The notes below the pieces were generated by a model. The model searched no databases and was not told the DNA's origin. It saw only the letters and a list, made by a program, of their open reading frames with translations. Below, piece by piece: positions 34,697 through 46,099 of a DNA stretch of 64,000 nucleotides (the first letter of the stretch is position 1; each line of letters begins with the position of its first letter). The DNA comes from Camellia lanceoleosa. Its lineage: Eukaryota > Streptophyta > Magnoliopsida > Ericales > Theaceae. The translations under genes were made by a program, and so were the position numbers. The stretch is from contig CM045763.1 in NCBI GenBank assembly GCA_025200525.1, forward strand, positions 92,919,044 to 92,983,043, written 5' to 3'.

Positions 34697-35879
34697 TTAG
34701 AGAGCTTGACTCGAACTCGTGATATCTGTTTTGATTTCATTTATGTGTCTCTTTGCATTGCATGTGCATTGGTGCACCTAGGACACCGTGTTGGCCATCT
34801 GCTATTCTGGCGGTTTCTTGGGAGGCTTGTCTTGTCAAGGCATGTCCATAAAGGCCGACGGTTGCGGGCTCTGCCAAGATAGAACACAAACCCGGTTTTA
34901 CCGAGGCACCCTTTTGACCATTCGACCTAGTGCACATTCGAATCCATAGTGACCATTCCAAACTAGGACAAGTTGCTTACGATATTAGGTTGTTTGAAAC
35001 CGCCAAGGCGTAGTGAAACCCTAGCTCGACAAAATAGGACAGGAAACCCTACCCCAACATAGGGGTGTATTGGCTCTCATTTACTTGCTATGTGCTTTTA
35101 GAGTGTATCTCTACAGGAATGCATATATCAATTTGCAAGTCTGTATCGAACTGAGGGCACCGATGTCGATTTTGAGAATCGATTATATCTGCGGGTATCG
35201 ATTGATGATTTGGGGCAATAATTTGGGAACGATGATCGATAATAGAATCTGATCGTTCAGCTTTGCTCGTATCCGTTCCAGTGAAATTGAGCTAAGATGC
35301 TGTCGGTTTTCTCTTTTGCTAGGTAGTCCTGGAATCATAGCTTCAGAAGGCTCCACTATCCCCCCGGTACATTGAATTTGGGCTGATAGACTTTGTCAGG
35401 TCAGAGACTCAGTTCAAGGGTAATCACGGCCAGAGAAGGCTAGTCAGGTACAGACCATCTGTACAACAGCTACCAGATCAGTGATCTTTGAGTAGTCGGG
35501 TTGAGATTTCCGAGCCTCTGCGGAACCTGATATCTACGGTTGCTCAATTAGATCGAGGACAATATGTCGAGTCGGAAGAGATGGTGCGCCAACTCGGGAT
35601 AGTATGAAAGCCATGCGAGAAGATCTTTGTCATCAGCGAGAATCCGCCAAACAGCGGTATGGTCATAGCCCAACAAAGACAATTGCGGTTAGAACAACAA
35701 ACTAGAGTATCTACTTCATCGAGCTCCTCCCCACCCGAGTTCCAACGCTGGGAAACAACTAATGTCCAAGAGGATCAGACCTTCCAACGGGGCGGCTTCA
35801 CCCCGATCCTACCGCAACTATCCAAGGTACCACTTTGTCAATGTCTGGGACTCTCCTTTGAGTTCGAGACGGATCCCTG
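34697..35879 (+). other. Leader of the nested element
   Basis: Homologous to the host leader (58870-59554 in reverse) up to the candidate acceptor. 35323-35880 holds the gag N-terminal part in decayed form. No intact ORF. Confidence 0.55.
35306..35322 (+). promoter_or_regulatory. Candidate leader-intron acceptor, nested element
   Basis: TTTTCTCTTTTGCTAG before gag, equivalent to TTTTTGCTAG in the host element. Confidence 0.45.
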
Positions 35880-36890
35880 ACCTGAAGTTGAGCAATTTGG
35901 AAAAAGATGTTCAAGAAATCCCGAAGTCAAGACTATTCCGACATCGAGGATGGGTATCTGAACCACCGTGGCGTTGCGGATCGGTTCAAAATGCCTCAAA
36001 TTGACCGTTTTGATGGGTCGAGATCCCATGGTCCACGAGTTTGTTTTCAGATGTTCTGCGCCCGATGGGCTTGACAAGATTCTGAAGCTCTCCTCTTTAG
36101 CGAGGACCACTGTCAGTATCGCGACCATCTGTGCACGCCAAATTAGAGGACTCTGAAGCGAAATTTGGGAGGAGATGTCCGAGGCCTTCGTCGCACAATA
36201 TTCATACAATACCCAGATCGAGATCACAACCCGTGATCTTGAGACGACGAGGCAGGAGCCTAAGGAGAGCTTCTCAGAATTCGTGGCTCGCTGGAGGGCC
36301 AAGGCCTCAATGATGACCATTAGGCCAACAGATAAGGATCAAATACGGATGGTTGTGCGCAACCTCCAGCCCAAGCTAATGCAAAAAATGATCGTGCTCC
36401 CCTTCCCTACCTTTTCTGATTTGCATGAGATGGGGGTACAAATTGAGGATGCTATGAAACAGGGCTTGATTGACAGTGATAGGGAGCAACCTAGAAGGAC
36501 CTTCAACCGCATGTAAATCTGAGCGTAGCGATGATGAAAATGCGAAGCTTCAGACGTGGGCATGGTTACCACCACCACACAAAAAAAGCCACCTCATTCA
36601 CGGTGTGTCCGGAGCTAGCTCTAAATAGCCAAAACCCACCTCGGGGCCAAGGGTGTTTGCTCCACTATACATGCCCCTATCCAAAGCTTTGGGGGTTTGA
36701 TCAAGAAAGGGCATCTGAAGCCCCTGAGCCGCAGCCACTACTAAAGAACCTCCTCTCTCACACAACCAGTGACTATTGTGCCTTCCATCGAAATGCCATG
36801 ACATCGACATGTGCTTTCGTCTTCGCCACGAAATACAAGATCGATCGACAACGAGTCATCCCTGCCGGGTCCGCAAAGTCTATCGGCACT
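35880..36890 (+). pseudogene. gag remnant of the nested element
   Basis: The best block is 36175-36516: EAFVAQYSYNTQIEI, FSEFVARWRAKASMM and EMGVQIEDAMKQGLI, very close to host gag 57330-57996. Upstream, LKLSNLEKDVQEI (about 35884) and a DRFKMPQIDRFDG-like stretch near 36000 are in other frames. Downstream, YCAFHRNA near 36776 is a remnant of the zinc-knuckle-like block. Several stops and shifts. Confidence 0.8.
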
Positions 36891-37900
36891 TGATCGGTGA
36901 ACTTATGGGGATAACGTGATGTGATCAAGAGATGAACTACTGCGCGGCGCTTCGGTTTACTCGGATATGGTGGATGGCATGCCTTGTTTTGAGCATTCTG
37001 AACGCTAGTTTTGTACTTTTCGACTTGGGTATTGGGTCATCCGTCGTTTTGTATTATGTCGATCTCTTCATCTTGAGTCGATTGGATCTGTCTTGTTGTA
37101 TCGAGTCAGTCCTGTTTTGTCAGAGTCGGGTGATTTCGGGGGTGTTGCCTCGGATATCACTTGCTTGCTTTGCGACTGTCTTTTCATTTTGTTTTAAGTC
37201 TGTTTTTGCCAGGGAGCTAGTTGTGCCAACAGATCTTGAATGAAACAGCAGTGATTTTCACACTCTTTGTGCTTGCTTCTGCCATGTGCCAGTTGTGCCA
37301 AAATTTCTAAATGAGATGGATGTATTTGACTAAGAACTCTGTCTTTTCTGTGCCTTGAAGTCATTGCATTGGCCTAAATTTTTCAAAACTTTTTCAAACA
37401 CTGTGGTGAAAACGAAGAGGAAGGAATTCCTTGGGATTTGCAAAAATTTGATCAATTAAGAGAAAGAGAGGCATGCTAAGCCCTTAATGAATGAAATCAT
37501 GCTTGTTAGTGTGAGTACTGAGAAGGACCCTAGCTTTGATCCAGATTGGTCGTACACTGTCTTCAGCGCGAGCGATTTGTCGCTTTCTTAAAAACTTTCA
37601 AAAAAATGTTTTATGATCTGCGAACATGTGTGGAATCGCTCTTGAGATTGTGCGACCTAGGATCGCTCTCGGCCTCGAGACTCGACCCTCATTTTGAACC
37701 TTGGACTCAAACTCGGAATGTTCAGCGGTTAACTACAACGTGAGGCTGTGAGACCAGATTCAAAGCGACCCTCGAACAAGAGGCAAGAAAGTCAAATCAA
37801 AAAGATCGGATGTCGTCAAGAGAGGCTTGGAAGCTAGATCGAAGCCCTCCTCAAACTAGGGGCAAAGATGTCGGATGTGCCCAAGAGCCAAGATGAGTTC
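36891..37900 (+). other. Non-coding internal region of nested element, no pol
   Basis: No RT, RNase H, protease or integrase motif in any frame. A T/G-rich stretch near 37000-37200 has TCGATT and GAGTCG motifs. This is where pol would be expected. Confidence 0.6.
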
Positions 37901-38035
37901 TCTTGAATCAACATGACCACTCTCCACGGATACGGATGGCATCAAACCCTAAAACACTTGGCATGGACAAAGCTACACTTTTACCCTTTGAGAGGCTCAT
38001 TTGGGCCAAAACCGGAAGGCGACCAGGCAAAAGTT

Positions 38036-38200
38036 AGAGCAAAGAAAAGAATACAAAAAGAAAAAAAGAAAAAATTCAAAGATACAAAAATGCAAAAGGA
38101 AAAGAAAAGAAAAATGCAAAAAAAAAGAAGAAGAAGAAAAAGGAAAGAAAAGAATAGAAAAAAAAAGAAGAAAAGAAAGAAGAACAAAGCTCGCAAGGTC
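38036..38200 (+). repeat. A/G-rich low-complexity tract
   Basis: Almost pure purine, dominated by AAAAGAAA. The lysine-rich frame it opens is a by-product of composition. It lies just before conserved 3' non-coding blocks. Confidence 0.85.
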
Positions 38201-38439
38201 GAAAACGCAATAAAGTATGGCAAAAGTTAGAGCCTAAGAATGAGAGGTTAAATACCCGAGTGTACCTTAACCTGAACTACGTAAGGCTTGATTCCCATGT
38301 TTGGGATACGTAGGCAACTTCATTCTGAAGTCCAGCCCTAAAACACTTCAAATTTAGTTGTGTCCATGAAATGGTTTTGATCATCTTTGCCTTCTCTGTA
38401 TCAGAGAGTTCGGTTGTGATCGTCGCTCTGAAGGATTGA

Positions 38440-38580
38440 CTTCAATACGCTGCGGTGCCATTTAGACAAGGGGCAACTTTCCGTTGCCATTCAATGCATT
38501 GCGGTGTCATTTCAAACAAGGGGCAACTTTCCGTTGCCATGCAGTGTCCTTCAGACAAGGGGCAATTTTCCATTGCTATG
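38440..38580 (+). repeat. Three GGGGCAAC hairpin repeats, nested element
   Basis: ACAAGGGGCAACTTTCCGTTGC-like units at 38466, 38516 and 38555, homologous to 50790-50925 of the host. Confidence 0.85.
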
Positions 38581-40059
38581 GGTCCGAGGTTGTGCATCTC
38601 AAAGAGTTGGCTCCCTGCTTGTTGAGCGGTGGCCGTTTGCAAAAACAGTTTTTGAGAATTTTTACTGAGATTGACTATTCTCTCAAAAATCATTCCATTT
38701 TTCCAAAAAACTGGACCATTTCTTGGACCCAAAAAAAAGGGAAATTTTCAGTGCTTACAACCTGACTTGCATGATTTCAGATCAAAAATCGAATAAGCAT
38801 GTTAATCTAACTTTCATGTTGGTCAAAATTGTTTTAAAACAAAAAAATGGTCGAAATGATGAACTAGGGGCACAGTTGAGTCAGGCTTCCTGTCTTTCCC
38901 CCATTTTCAACATACTTGCCAAGAAAGGCACTCTACCTGCCAGAAAAGGGCACAACTGAAGTCAACAACAAGATGCAGAAAGCTCTCTCATCCTCCGAGC
39001 AACGAGGTATCAAGCCAAGTGCGAAGCACGAACTGGAATGGATCAGGATGTTCCACTTCCTCACCTGGACAGATCTAACCGCGTCCAAACTCCCCAGCAA
39101 AGCATCATCAACCGATGTCAGCCACAGATTTGCTACACACCCAGTTGTAGCACAACCCCTCTGTGGGAGAAACTCACTGTTGTGAACAAGAAAAAGAGTT
39201 TAGCGAAATGCTAGGGGCAAAACCCCGTAACTTTTTGTTTGTCCATCAACCACTCAGGGGAGGGATTGAAAATGAGAGATTAAAGAATAGAGAGATGTGC
39301 GTTGAGAGAAAAAGTGAGAAAAGGGCTTTTTCATGAAAAATAGAGCTTGAGGGCCGAGTGATGTGAGAATCACAAATGAGAAAAGGGTGGGAAAGCATAC
39401 CCGGAGAAACAGGCTCCCTGTGCATGTCTGAGTGTTGTGTCTTTTTTGTTTTATCTCGATTCTTGTTTTGAGTCGTCTCGAGTGTTACTCGATGTGTTTA
39501 GGTTGTTTACCTATTATGTTCCGTTGTTGGGTCGTCTTTGATGTGTTCAGTCGTAGGCTCAATACCCGGTTAAGAACTCATTTCTTAATTTCAAAAACAA
39601 AAAAAATCATCTTGTGCTCAGAGTGCTGTGCCATTCTCCACATTTGTGCAAAAAAGGAATTTGTTCTTTCAAAAACTGCAGGGTTCAACCCAGGTCATGT
39701 GAGAACAGTAAAATCGGGATCTATCTGAAGCTATATAGGTTCCAGACTGCAAAGCAAAAGAAAAAAAAAGGAAAAATCGAAGCATCTGAGTGTGTTTCAC
39801 CTCTAGCAAATTCTGTGGGATGTACCCCGTCAAGCCTTGTCAATGCTCCGAAGTATGGGTGTTCCTCTACCTCGAGCTCAAAATGTTTCTCCGGAAGTGT
39901 CAACTGATGTCTCCGATGCATAGCTCGTTGTCAGTTTGCATGCACAAGTTGTATCCTTTTGGAATCTATTGTGACCCCTCCAAGAGGTAAATCAGAGGTT
40001 GCATTTGGAGTTTGGTCTCCTCAAGGCTTGTAATCCCTTATTCGGCATTTTGTTTCAAA
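38581..40059 (+). other. Internal non-coding sequence, no gene seen
   Basis: No protein motif recognised. It includes T-rich stretches near 39440-39560 with GAGTCGTCTCGAGTG-like blocks resembling 37020-37130. Confidence 0.45.
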
Positions 40060-40495
40060 TATGCATTGTGATGCACGTTCCAACTGCATTGTTATGCACC
40101 TTTTTCACTTGCACTGTTATGCACATCTATCTAGCATTGTTATGCTCATTCGTTGCATTGATATGCACATCTATCTCGCATTGTTATGTACCTTTTTCAC
40201 CTGCATTGTTATGCACACTCTACCTGCATTGTTATTCACTTGCATTGTCATGCACATCCACTGGCATTGTTATGCTCACTCGTTGCATTGTTATGCACAT
40301 CTATCTCGCATTGTTATGCACCTTATTCACTTGCATTGTCATGCACATCCACTGGCATTGTTATGCTCACTCGTTGCGTTGTTATGCACATCTATCTAGC
40401 ATTACGCTTTCGGTTGTTGCATTGATATGCACCTTTTTCACTTGCATTGTTACACACATCTACCTGTATGGTTATGCACCTTTTTACTTACATTG
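40060..40495 (+). repeat. Tandem GCATTGTTATGCAC repeats
   Basis: About 17 degenerate units of roughly 25-29 bp built on GCATTGTTATGCAC(A/C)TC. The long frames here reflect the repeat. Confidence 0.9.
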
Positions 40496-41165
40496 TTGAC
40501 CTTTCCTCTCTTGCATGTGATATGCTAAGAGGTTCTGCTTTCTTCTCAAGCGTGTGTACCGAGAAATCTATCTTTTCCTCTCTTGTATGTGATATGCTGA
40601 GAGGTCTACCTTTCTTCTCTTGCGTGTGATACGCTGAGAAATTTACCTTTTCCTCTCTTGCGTGTGATACGCTGAGAGATGATCTTCTCCTCTCTTGCAT
40701 GTGATATGCTGAGAGGTTTACTTTCTTCTCTTGCGTGTGATACACTGGGAAATCTACATTTTCCTCTCTTGCGTGTGATACGTTGAGAGATGATCTTCTC
40801 CTCTCTTGCATGTGATATGCTAAGAGGTTTACCTTTCCTCTCTTGCGTGTGATATGCTGAGAGATGATCTTTTCCTCTCTTGCATGTGATATGCTAAGAG
40901 GTCTGCCTTTCTTCTCTTGCGTGTGATACGCTGAGAAATCTATCTTTTCCTCTCTTGCATGTGATATGCTGAGAGGTCTACCTTTCTTCCCTTGCGTGTG
41001 ATACGCTGAGAAATCTACATTTTCCTCTCTTGCGTGTGATACGCTGAGAGATGATCTTTTCCTCTCTTGCATGTGATATGCTAAGAGGTCTACCTTTCTT
41101 CTCTTGCGTGTGATACGCTGAAAGGTTTACCTTCTTCCCCTCCTGTGTGTGATACGCGGAGAGAT
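40495..41165 (+). repeat. Hairpin-forming tandem array with compensatory changes
   Basis: About 18 units of 37-41 bp. Each can fold: outer arm CCTCTC with GAGAGG, inner arm GCAT with ATGC, loop GTGAT. Variants change both sides together: GCGT with ACGC, and TTCTC with GAGAA. Units alternate in a rough three-type order. Confidence 0.85.
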
Positions 41166-41580
41166 GTTATGTGTTAGACTCCGGGTACTCTCGGCAGTCA
41201 CTTTTAGCCTTCTCCGCGCAGGACGCCGTGAGAATTGCATAATTTTCTTACATCCTTTCTGCATGAGATGTAGGTTGGTTCACGTTTGCTTGCTTGCATA
41301 GCATTCGCTTAAAATGTTGCATTTATTTTGCATAATTGCTTCATCACAGCATCCTTTGCATGATCATAAGTTATGCACTTGCATTGTGCATCATTTGCAA
41401 CCCGCCCCTGAACTACACTGGTTTGATTCCTTGCAAAGGGATACGTAGGCAGCCTGCGGGCACAACCATTTATTCAGCTATATTTTGCTTGTTTGTCTAA
41501 GTCTTCGGCCTTGTCAAAAATGGGTCGTCTCTGGGCTTTGACATTCACTCCCGTCATTGTTATGACTTTCGAGTTTTGTC

Positions 41581-41593
41581 AAAGAGGGGCAAC
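41581..41593 (+). promoter_or_regulatory. Polypurine tract of nested element
   Basis: AAAGAGGGGCAAC directly before LTR start TGTAGAC, identical to the host tract. Confidence 0.85.
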
Positions 41594-44500
41594 TGTAGAC
41601 ACCCCATTTGTGACCGACCTTAAGACTCAGACGTCATCAATTGAGCGCTTGGTGATATTGCATATTGTGCTCGTTCTGAGGTTGCAGAGTCCCGGCTACG
41701 AGCCTTGCCTCCGGACTTCCGGACTCTTTTGTGCTTTGTCTCGGTTTGCGAACCAGGCTCGGTTTTTCTCTGTTTTCTCTTTGAGAAGGGAGGGAGAGGT
41801 CTCGTAGACCATCTCTCAGTGGCCGTAGGCTACGTTTTGTGGTCGCAGGCCATTTTTCCCATTTCGGAGCCCGGTTCCCGGTTTTCGGAGCCGTCAGGCC
41901 GTGTGCCTCGGTTCGGGACCGCCCAACCATCTCCGATTTCTCCGGTTTTTGGCAAGTGCCTCTGTTTTATCATTCCGAGGGACACTGGGGCCTTTGATAC
42001 CCACGTGGGTCAGACGCCACTTTCGGTGCAACTGACCCATTTTCGGATCTTGAACCGCGGTTTAGGCCCGAGCATTCATTCGCATCGGTTTTGTTCATTT
42101 TCGGGAACCTCTGTTTTATCATTACAAGGAACCACAGGGCCTTTGATACCCCACGTGGCCGTATGCCCCTTAGGTGCCCTATGACCCACTTCGCCCCGAA
42201 CTGCGTGATTCAGCTCCCGAACCCTCATCTTGCATTTTTGGGCCTCGACCCGAACTTGAGATAGTCATATTTTGAGGTCCTTTTCATGTTTGATTAAGGA
42301 CCTTTTACTGTTTGACATCTCCATCTGTCACTTGTCTCTTTACATCATTTTAGGCCTGTTTTGCACGGTATTTTAGGCGTACTTGTGGGCTGTTTTGGGC
42401 TTGGTCGTAAACTACAAAGTTTCTTATTTTGAGCCCCTCTCCAACTTTGTTGAAGGGCTCTCGGCCATCTGAGACCCGTAGCTATCACTTCCCCCTTTTG
42501 CACCTTTGAACCCCTTAAAGCTTCAAGAATCTTCAACCCTTTTGCCAAAGCTTCTTGGAAAAGCTTCTCCAGCTGTATTAGCTTCTCCTAGAAGCCTTGC
42601 ACCCCCCCCCCCTTTGAACCCCCTTTGCCCCTTTGACCCTTTCCATGACTTAGCCTCTAAGTCTTGGCTTATACTTGCCTATATAAGCATGCCCCCTGTC
42701 CATTGCTCAAGGGTTGGAGGTTTGGAACAAAAAACCAGCAGATATATGTGTATATCTGATATATACATATAGATCCCACCCCCTCTCTCCATATCTCTCT
42801 CAATCCACCTCCAAACAACCTTGTTCTTGGACCATTCCTTCACCAACCCATAGCACAACACCACCACTTCCATTTCCAGTGACTTGGAGGTCATTTGCAG
42901 AGCTTAAGAGCACCTAAACTTGGATCAAAACCTGCTGGTTCATTGGTCTTCAAGGGTAAGTGTCTATTTCCCTCAAACTAGCATTTTCTTGCATCATCTC
43001 TTAGCCTTGCTTGCAAGCACTTTTGGGCTCCGACCCAAACTTAAAATAGTCTTATTTTGGGGTCCTCTTCATGTTTGATTGAGGACCCCTTGCCGTTTGG
43101 TGATTGCATATAGCACCTATCTCAATATCCTCTTGTATGCTATGTTTCTTGCATAGAATATTTGGCTGATGTATGATCTGTTTTGGGGCTTGATGTAAGC
43201 TGTAAGTAGGCTTATTTTGATCCCTTCTTCAACATTGAAGAAGGGCTCAACCTTGTTTGGGACCCCTATCTTGTACTTGTTTCATAATCTCTTCTATTTA
43301 CCGTAATGTTGCATGCTTTGTTAGCCTACCATGCTTCTGGTTTTGGGTCTTTGACAGGCCTGAAAAAGGTCTTAGTTTGCCCTCCTCTACATGTCTCATG
43401 AAGGGTTTTTTTCTGTTTAGTGAATACTTTGCATACCTCATGTTGTGGCCTCATTTTGCCCTTGTTTTGTATGACATTTTGAGCCCACTTGTATCTGTTT
43501 TTGGGGCTGACCATAAACTGTAAAACACTATTTTTCGGGCCCCTCTTCAACATTGAAGAAGGGCCTTTCTCTATTTTTGGACAGCAGCTGTGGGTTGTTT
43601 CAATAGTTTGCTCTTGGGGCCATTTTCGCATGCTAGTTTAGCCTCATTTTTGTTTGCTGTTTTTCCATGCTTTATACTGAAAAAATGCTTTTTTTTGGGA
43701 CTGTCTAGCTGCTGTCTTCATACTTCATGTTCATATCTTGCATGTTTAGCATAGCTATAGGCCATTTCGGAGGCCTAGTTTTGCATTTAGAGTGATTCCA
43801 TGCATCGGGTGTCATTTCGCCTTGTTTGGGCTGTTTTGCCCTCATTTAGCTACTGAAATTTGTATGTGTAGTATGCCATGCTTCATGTTTCATTAGAATG
43901 CTATTTCATGCTGTAGGCCATCGCCTCGATTTGCGTGCCGTGCACGCATTTCGAGGCATCTCTTTTTCATCTTATGGCCGCTGATTTTGGCATGCTTGTG
44001 AGCTATCCATGTTAGTTTAAGTCCATTGTTGCATGTTTGTCGTATGCCATGCTTGTTGGTTTAGGTTGTGTGCCTAATACATGTTGCATGTTTGCATACT
44101 TGCCTTTATGTTCATATTGCATACTTAGCTCACATGTTTAGGTTGCATTTGGCATGCATACCTTGCCTCTTGAATCACCATGATAGAGGTTGGGCCTCTG
44201 GTTTGTTTGTGCTTGCATTCCATTCCATTAAAAGTTGCTAACTTGGCTTCTTGGGCCATCATGCATTGAAATGCGTGATTGGTGGCCCGGGGGTAGAAGG
44301 CCATGCTCCCTTGAGTCTATTGCATGATAGGGAGTGTGTCCGTGCATACATTTGTCCCAAAATTCCAATGCCATGCTCTTCTTTTCTGTTCTTTGTCAAA
44401 AGCTGTCTCCTGCAGAATTTAGTGCCGAGCACTCTTTAGTGCCGACGGCAATCTTTTTGCCGATAACTATCAATTACGGTGGTCAAACCCATGACGGTGG

Positions 44501-45745
44501 CAAAACCCTCCGGCCGGTGGTGATCTTGAATATGGGAAGGCTTCCCGGGACTTTGGCAATTTTCGAGACAGGCGGTGTAAAGCAGACCTTGATGGCATGG
44601 TGGGATTCCTGCAAGCGGACATCGAGCATGCATCATTCACAAGGCGCACCGGTCATGGCCCCCTTATTTCATATTTATTTATTCAAGAATTAGAATTCTG
44701 TAATAATTTATTCATTCTTTATTTGATTTGTATTGTTATTTTGGTCCCTCCGAGTGAGGGCGCAATTGTAATAAGTGTGTGTGAGTGGGTGTATGTCTTC
44801 CAATCCCCATTTCTTTCTCCCTTTTATTTACCCGCTTATATTGGTAGATTAGGGCACATTTAAATTAGCATACCTTATGCAATGCATGTGTGCATTCATG
44901 CATTTGTTTACATGCACCGGGCTCGGTACATCATACAAACTGCATCGCAATTTTCAATTCCAAATTGAATACGTGCTACTCGCGCACTTCACATGCCATG
45001 TTTAGGGTTAGCCGAGCCTGCTCTAGATTACATTTATGCCTGCGTTGCATTAGCCACTTAACATGAACTAGGTCATGCATGTTTGCTAACCGGGTTATTG
45101 TTTTTGGCACGGAGTACGATGTAAGTTTTTTACGCTTTAGCATGTCGCACGCGTGTGAATGTTTACCATGACAGTATGCTTACCATGCGGCTAAGTGCTT
45201 ACATGATAAACTGTTTGAATGCCTGTGGATGGAGGTTGGATTGCCTGAGTTGGAACAACTCATTGAAATCCGTATTTTAGCCTACTTGCGAGTAGCAAAA
45301 GAAAACAACATGTTTTTCGAGACAAAACGGATATGCAATGTTTATTTCCAAGTTAGGCGATCTAGTCTATACTTTTGTGTTGTGCGCATCACATAGTAAT
45401 TCTAGGTTAATAACCGGAATAAGAACGCATAAAGTTTTCAAAAACGGATATCACGGTTAGTAGAGGCGGTCTTGGACCGGCGAAAGGTGCTATAAGTGAC
45501 CTTCCGATCGTACCCAAGCTCGAGCCAAGACCACTTTGGTGATGGCGGACATGTGGCCTTGACCGAGTCGAGTTTCCTAAATTTCCCATTTTAAAATATT
45601 TAGGTGGCGACTCATGTCCGCAAAGCATCCATGTTTGGCACTACTTTTCAAAAATCTGTTTTCTCAAGCGATTTGCGGATTTGGACTCTTTGGTTGATTT
45701 AGAACCGCGACACAAAAGGAGTCCGAGTAGCATAGAAGCCTACGG
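41594..45745 (+). repeat. 3' LTR of the nested element
   Basis: Directly follows AAAGAGGGGCAAC. Same features as the 5' copy (TATA at 42680-42687). It ends near GCCTACGGTATTT before the minisatellite resumes; the exact end is uncertain by about 10 bp. Confidence 0.9.
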
Positions 45746-45750
45746 TATTT

Positions 45751-46090
45751 ATTGACCAGTTGAAGTGAACACACGTACCATCGATTAAGAGTAGAACACA
45801 TAGCCCTAAACTCGATTTCTTGAACGCCGGCCCAGTTTGAAGTGAACACACACCATCGATTAAGAGTAGAACACATGACCCTAAACTCGATTCTTGAACC
45901 ATGACCCAGTTGAAGTGAACACATTGCGATTAAGAGTAGAACACCTGACCCTAAACTCGATTCTTGAACACGCACCCAGTTGAAGTGAACACACATTGTG
46001 ATTAAAAGTAAGAGTAGAACACCTGACCCTAAACTCGATTTCGAACACGCACCCATATTTGAAGTGAACACACATTTTCACTTCATTTGC
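45751..46090. repeat. 75-bp minisatellite in gene A intron, right part
   Basis: Four to five further units of the same repeat in the same orientation, showing that the nested element entered a pre-existing array. Confidence 0.9.
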
Positions 46091-46099
46091 ACCACACTC

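Larger units (their letters stand above)
30482..45745 (+). mobile_element. Nested non-autonomous Ogre-like element
   Basis: Plus strand, opposite to its host element. 5' LTR 30482-34667, decayed primer binding site 34679-34696, leader, gag remnant 35880-36890, about 4.7 kb without pol, polypurine tract 41581-41593, 3' LTR 41594 to about 45745. Gag, leader, 3' non-coding blocks, polypurine tract and LTR ends match the host element, so both belong to one lineage. Lack of RT and integrase suggests mobilisation in trans. A clean target duplication was not found in the repetitive flanks. Confidence 0.9.

Noticed and set aside
37913..38230. Lysine-rich plus-strand ORF
   Set aside because: Its C-terminal two thirds is an A/G-rich low-complexity tract; no conserved domain.
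40061..40425. Cysteine/histidine-rich frames resembling zinc-finger sequence
   Set aside because: Produced by the GCATTGTTATGCAC repeat.
40488..41072. 194-codon minus-strand frame with HAREEK-type repeats
   Set aside because: It is read through the hairpin tandem array; unit lengths near multiples of three keep it open. No start context or homology.
40060..41165. CRISPR-like regular repeats
   Set aside because: Adjacent tandem units without unique spacers, in a plant retroelement.
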